This document shows positions 63,740 through 64,000 of a stretch of DNA of 64,000 nucleotides, in pieces; position 1 is the first letter of the stretch, and each line of letters opens with the position of its first letter. Below the pieces are notes generated by a model. It did no database searches. It was given only the letters and a program-made list of their open reading frames with translations, and was not told the origin of the DNA. The stretch comes from Methylophaga thalassica. GTDB lineage: Bacteria > Pseudomonadota > Gammaproteobacteria > Nitrosococcales > Methylophagaceae. The translations under genes and the position numbers were made by a program. The stretch is from the NCBI RefSeq assembly GCF_030159795.1, contig NZ_BSND01000003.1, positions 682,001 through 746,000 of the forward strand, read 5' to 3'.

Positions 63740-64000
63740 TTAAGCAGGTGCTTGTTCTAGATTAAATGCCTTATGTAATGTTCTAACCCCCAGCTCCAGG
63801 TATTTCTCATCAATAACCACAGAGATTTTGATTTCTGAAGTAGATATCATACTGATATTGATGTTTTCTTTTGCTAGTGAACCGAACATTGTGCTGGCAA
63901 TACCTGCGTGCGAGCGCATGCCTACACCGACAACAGAGATTTTGGCAATTTTCTCGTTACCATTAACCTCTCTGGCACCCAGCTCTTCAGCCGTTCTTTG
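63740..64000 (-). CDS. lysC: Aspartate kinase, C-terminal part, cut by window edge
   Basis: Only the last 86 residues are inside the window. They form an ACT regulatory domain: [20 protein letters not shown], then [22 protein letters not shown] and [19 protein letters not shown], typical of the lysine/threonine-regulated aspartokinase that starts the aspartate amino-acid pathway. The order lysC-csrA-tRNA on one strand agrees with other gammaproteobacteria. Confidence 0.93.
   Translation of the reverse strand, partial: QRTAEELGAREVNGNEKIAKISVVGVGMRSHAGIASTMFGSLAKENINISMISTSEIKISVVIDEKYLELGVRTLHKAFNLEQAPA

Overview
The window is a piece of a gammaproteobacterial chromosome with roughly mid-40s percent GC by eye. 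The best fit is a marine or halotolerant methylotroph of the Methylophaga type. The reasons are the sucrose-synthesis operon sps-spp-fruK-ams known from halophilic methylotrophs, an edd-eda pair, the gammaproteobacterial order lysC-csrA-tRNA at the right end, and a Xanthomonas/Xps-ordered type II secretion operon. The assignment is inference; no rRNA or methanol dehydrogenase gene lies in the window. No insertion sequence, prophage or CRISPR array is visible. Both edges cut genes (trmB on the left, lysC on the right).

Layout. 1-3.5 kb: trmB (partial), then edd-eda (Entner-Doudoroff) behind a perfect CRP-type palindrome. 3.5-6.3 kb: a leftward operon of rhodanese, a secreted CGC-motif protein, an MNIO/DUF692 enzyme and its DUF2063 partner. 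6.6-8.4 kb: an orphan Dpp/Opp-type permease overlapping a DUF455 ferritin-like gene. 8.4-11.6 kb: an NSS transporter with ratA and rnfH, then smpB and ssrA (tmRNA). 11.7-17 kb: a small periplasmic protein, a 1248-residue PAS/GGDEF/EAL protein, an unknown protein and a YjfB-like small motility gene behind a near-consensus sigma-28 promoter. 17-27 kb: type II secretion genes gspE-F-G-H-I-J-K-L-M-N-D. 27-30 kb: alkaline phosphatase with Pho-box-like and CRP-like sites, and a periplasmic partner. 29.7-31 kb: a YqaA-type membrane protein and a PEP-CTERM-type protein behind a cyclic-di-GMP-I-like riboswitch. 31-36 kb: a molybdopterin oxidoreductase, a Fur-box-controlled FTR1-cytochrome c iron permease and a 2OG-Fe(II) oxygenase. 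36-42 kb: the sucrose operon. 42-45.7 kb: a DASH-type cryptochrome, a HAD-IIA hydrolase and rimO. 45.9-47.5 kb: an Aer-like chemoreceptor. 47.7-57.4 kb: a guanidine-assimilation operon. 57.4-62.6 kb: a glycine-zipper protein, an LTA-synthase-like sulfatase-fold protein, a second chemoreceptor and a DUF2726 protein. 62.9-64 kb: two identical tRNA-Arg(ACG), tRNA-Ser(GCT), csrA and lysC (partial).

The most striking region is the guanidine operon. It starts with a class I (ykkC) guanidine riboswitch, followed by an ABC importer, two DUF1989 proteins, a urea/guanidine carboxylase and allophanate hydrolase. In the 72-base gap before the carboxylase gene there are two tandem hairpins with ACGA loops directly ahead of the ribosome-binding site. 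This is the layout of a class II (mini-ykkC) guanidine riboswitch, so one transcript appears to carry two different guanidine aptamers.

A second theme is motility and cyclic-di-GMP control: GGDEF/EAL protein, candidate c-di-GMP riboswitch, csrA, and three genes (two chemoreceptors and the YjfB-like gene) that share a GCCGATAT sigma-28 type -10 element. All functions are read from motifs, composition and gene context without database searches.
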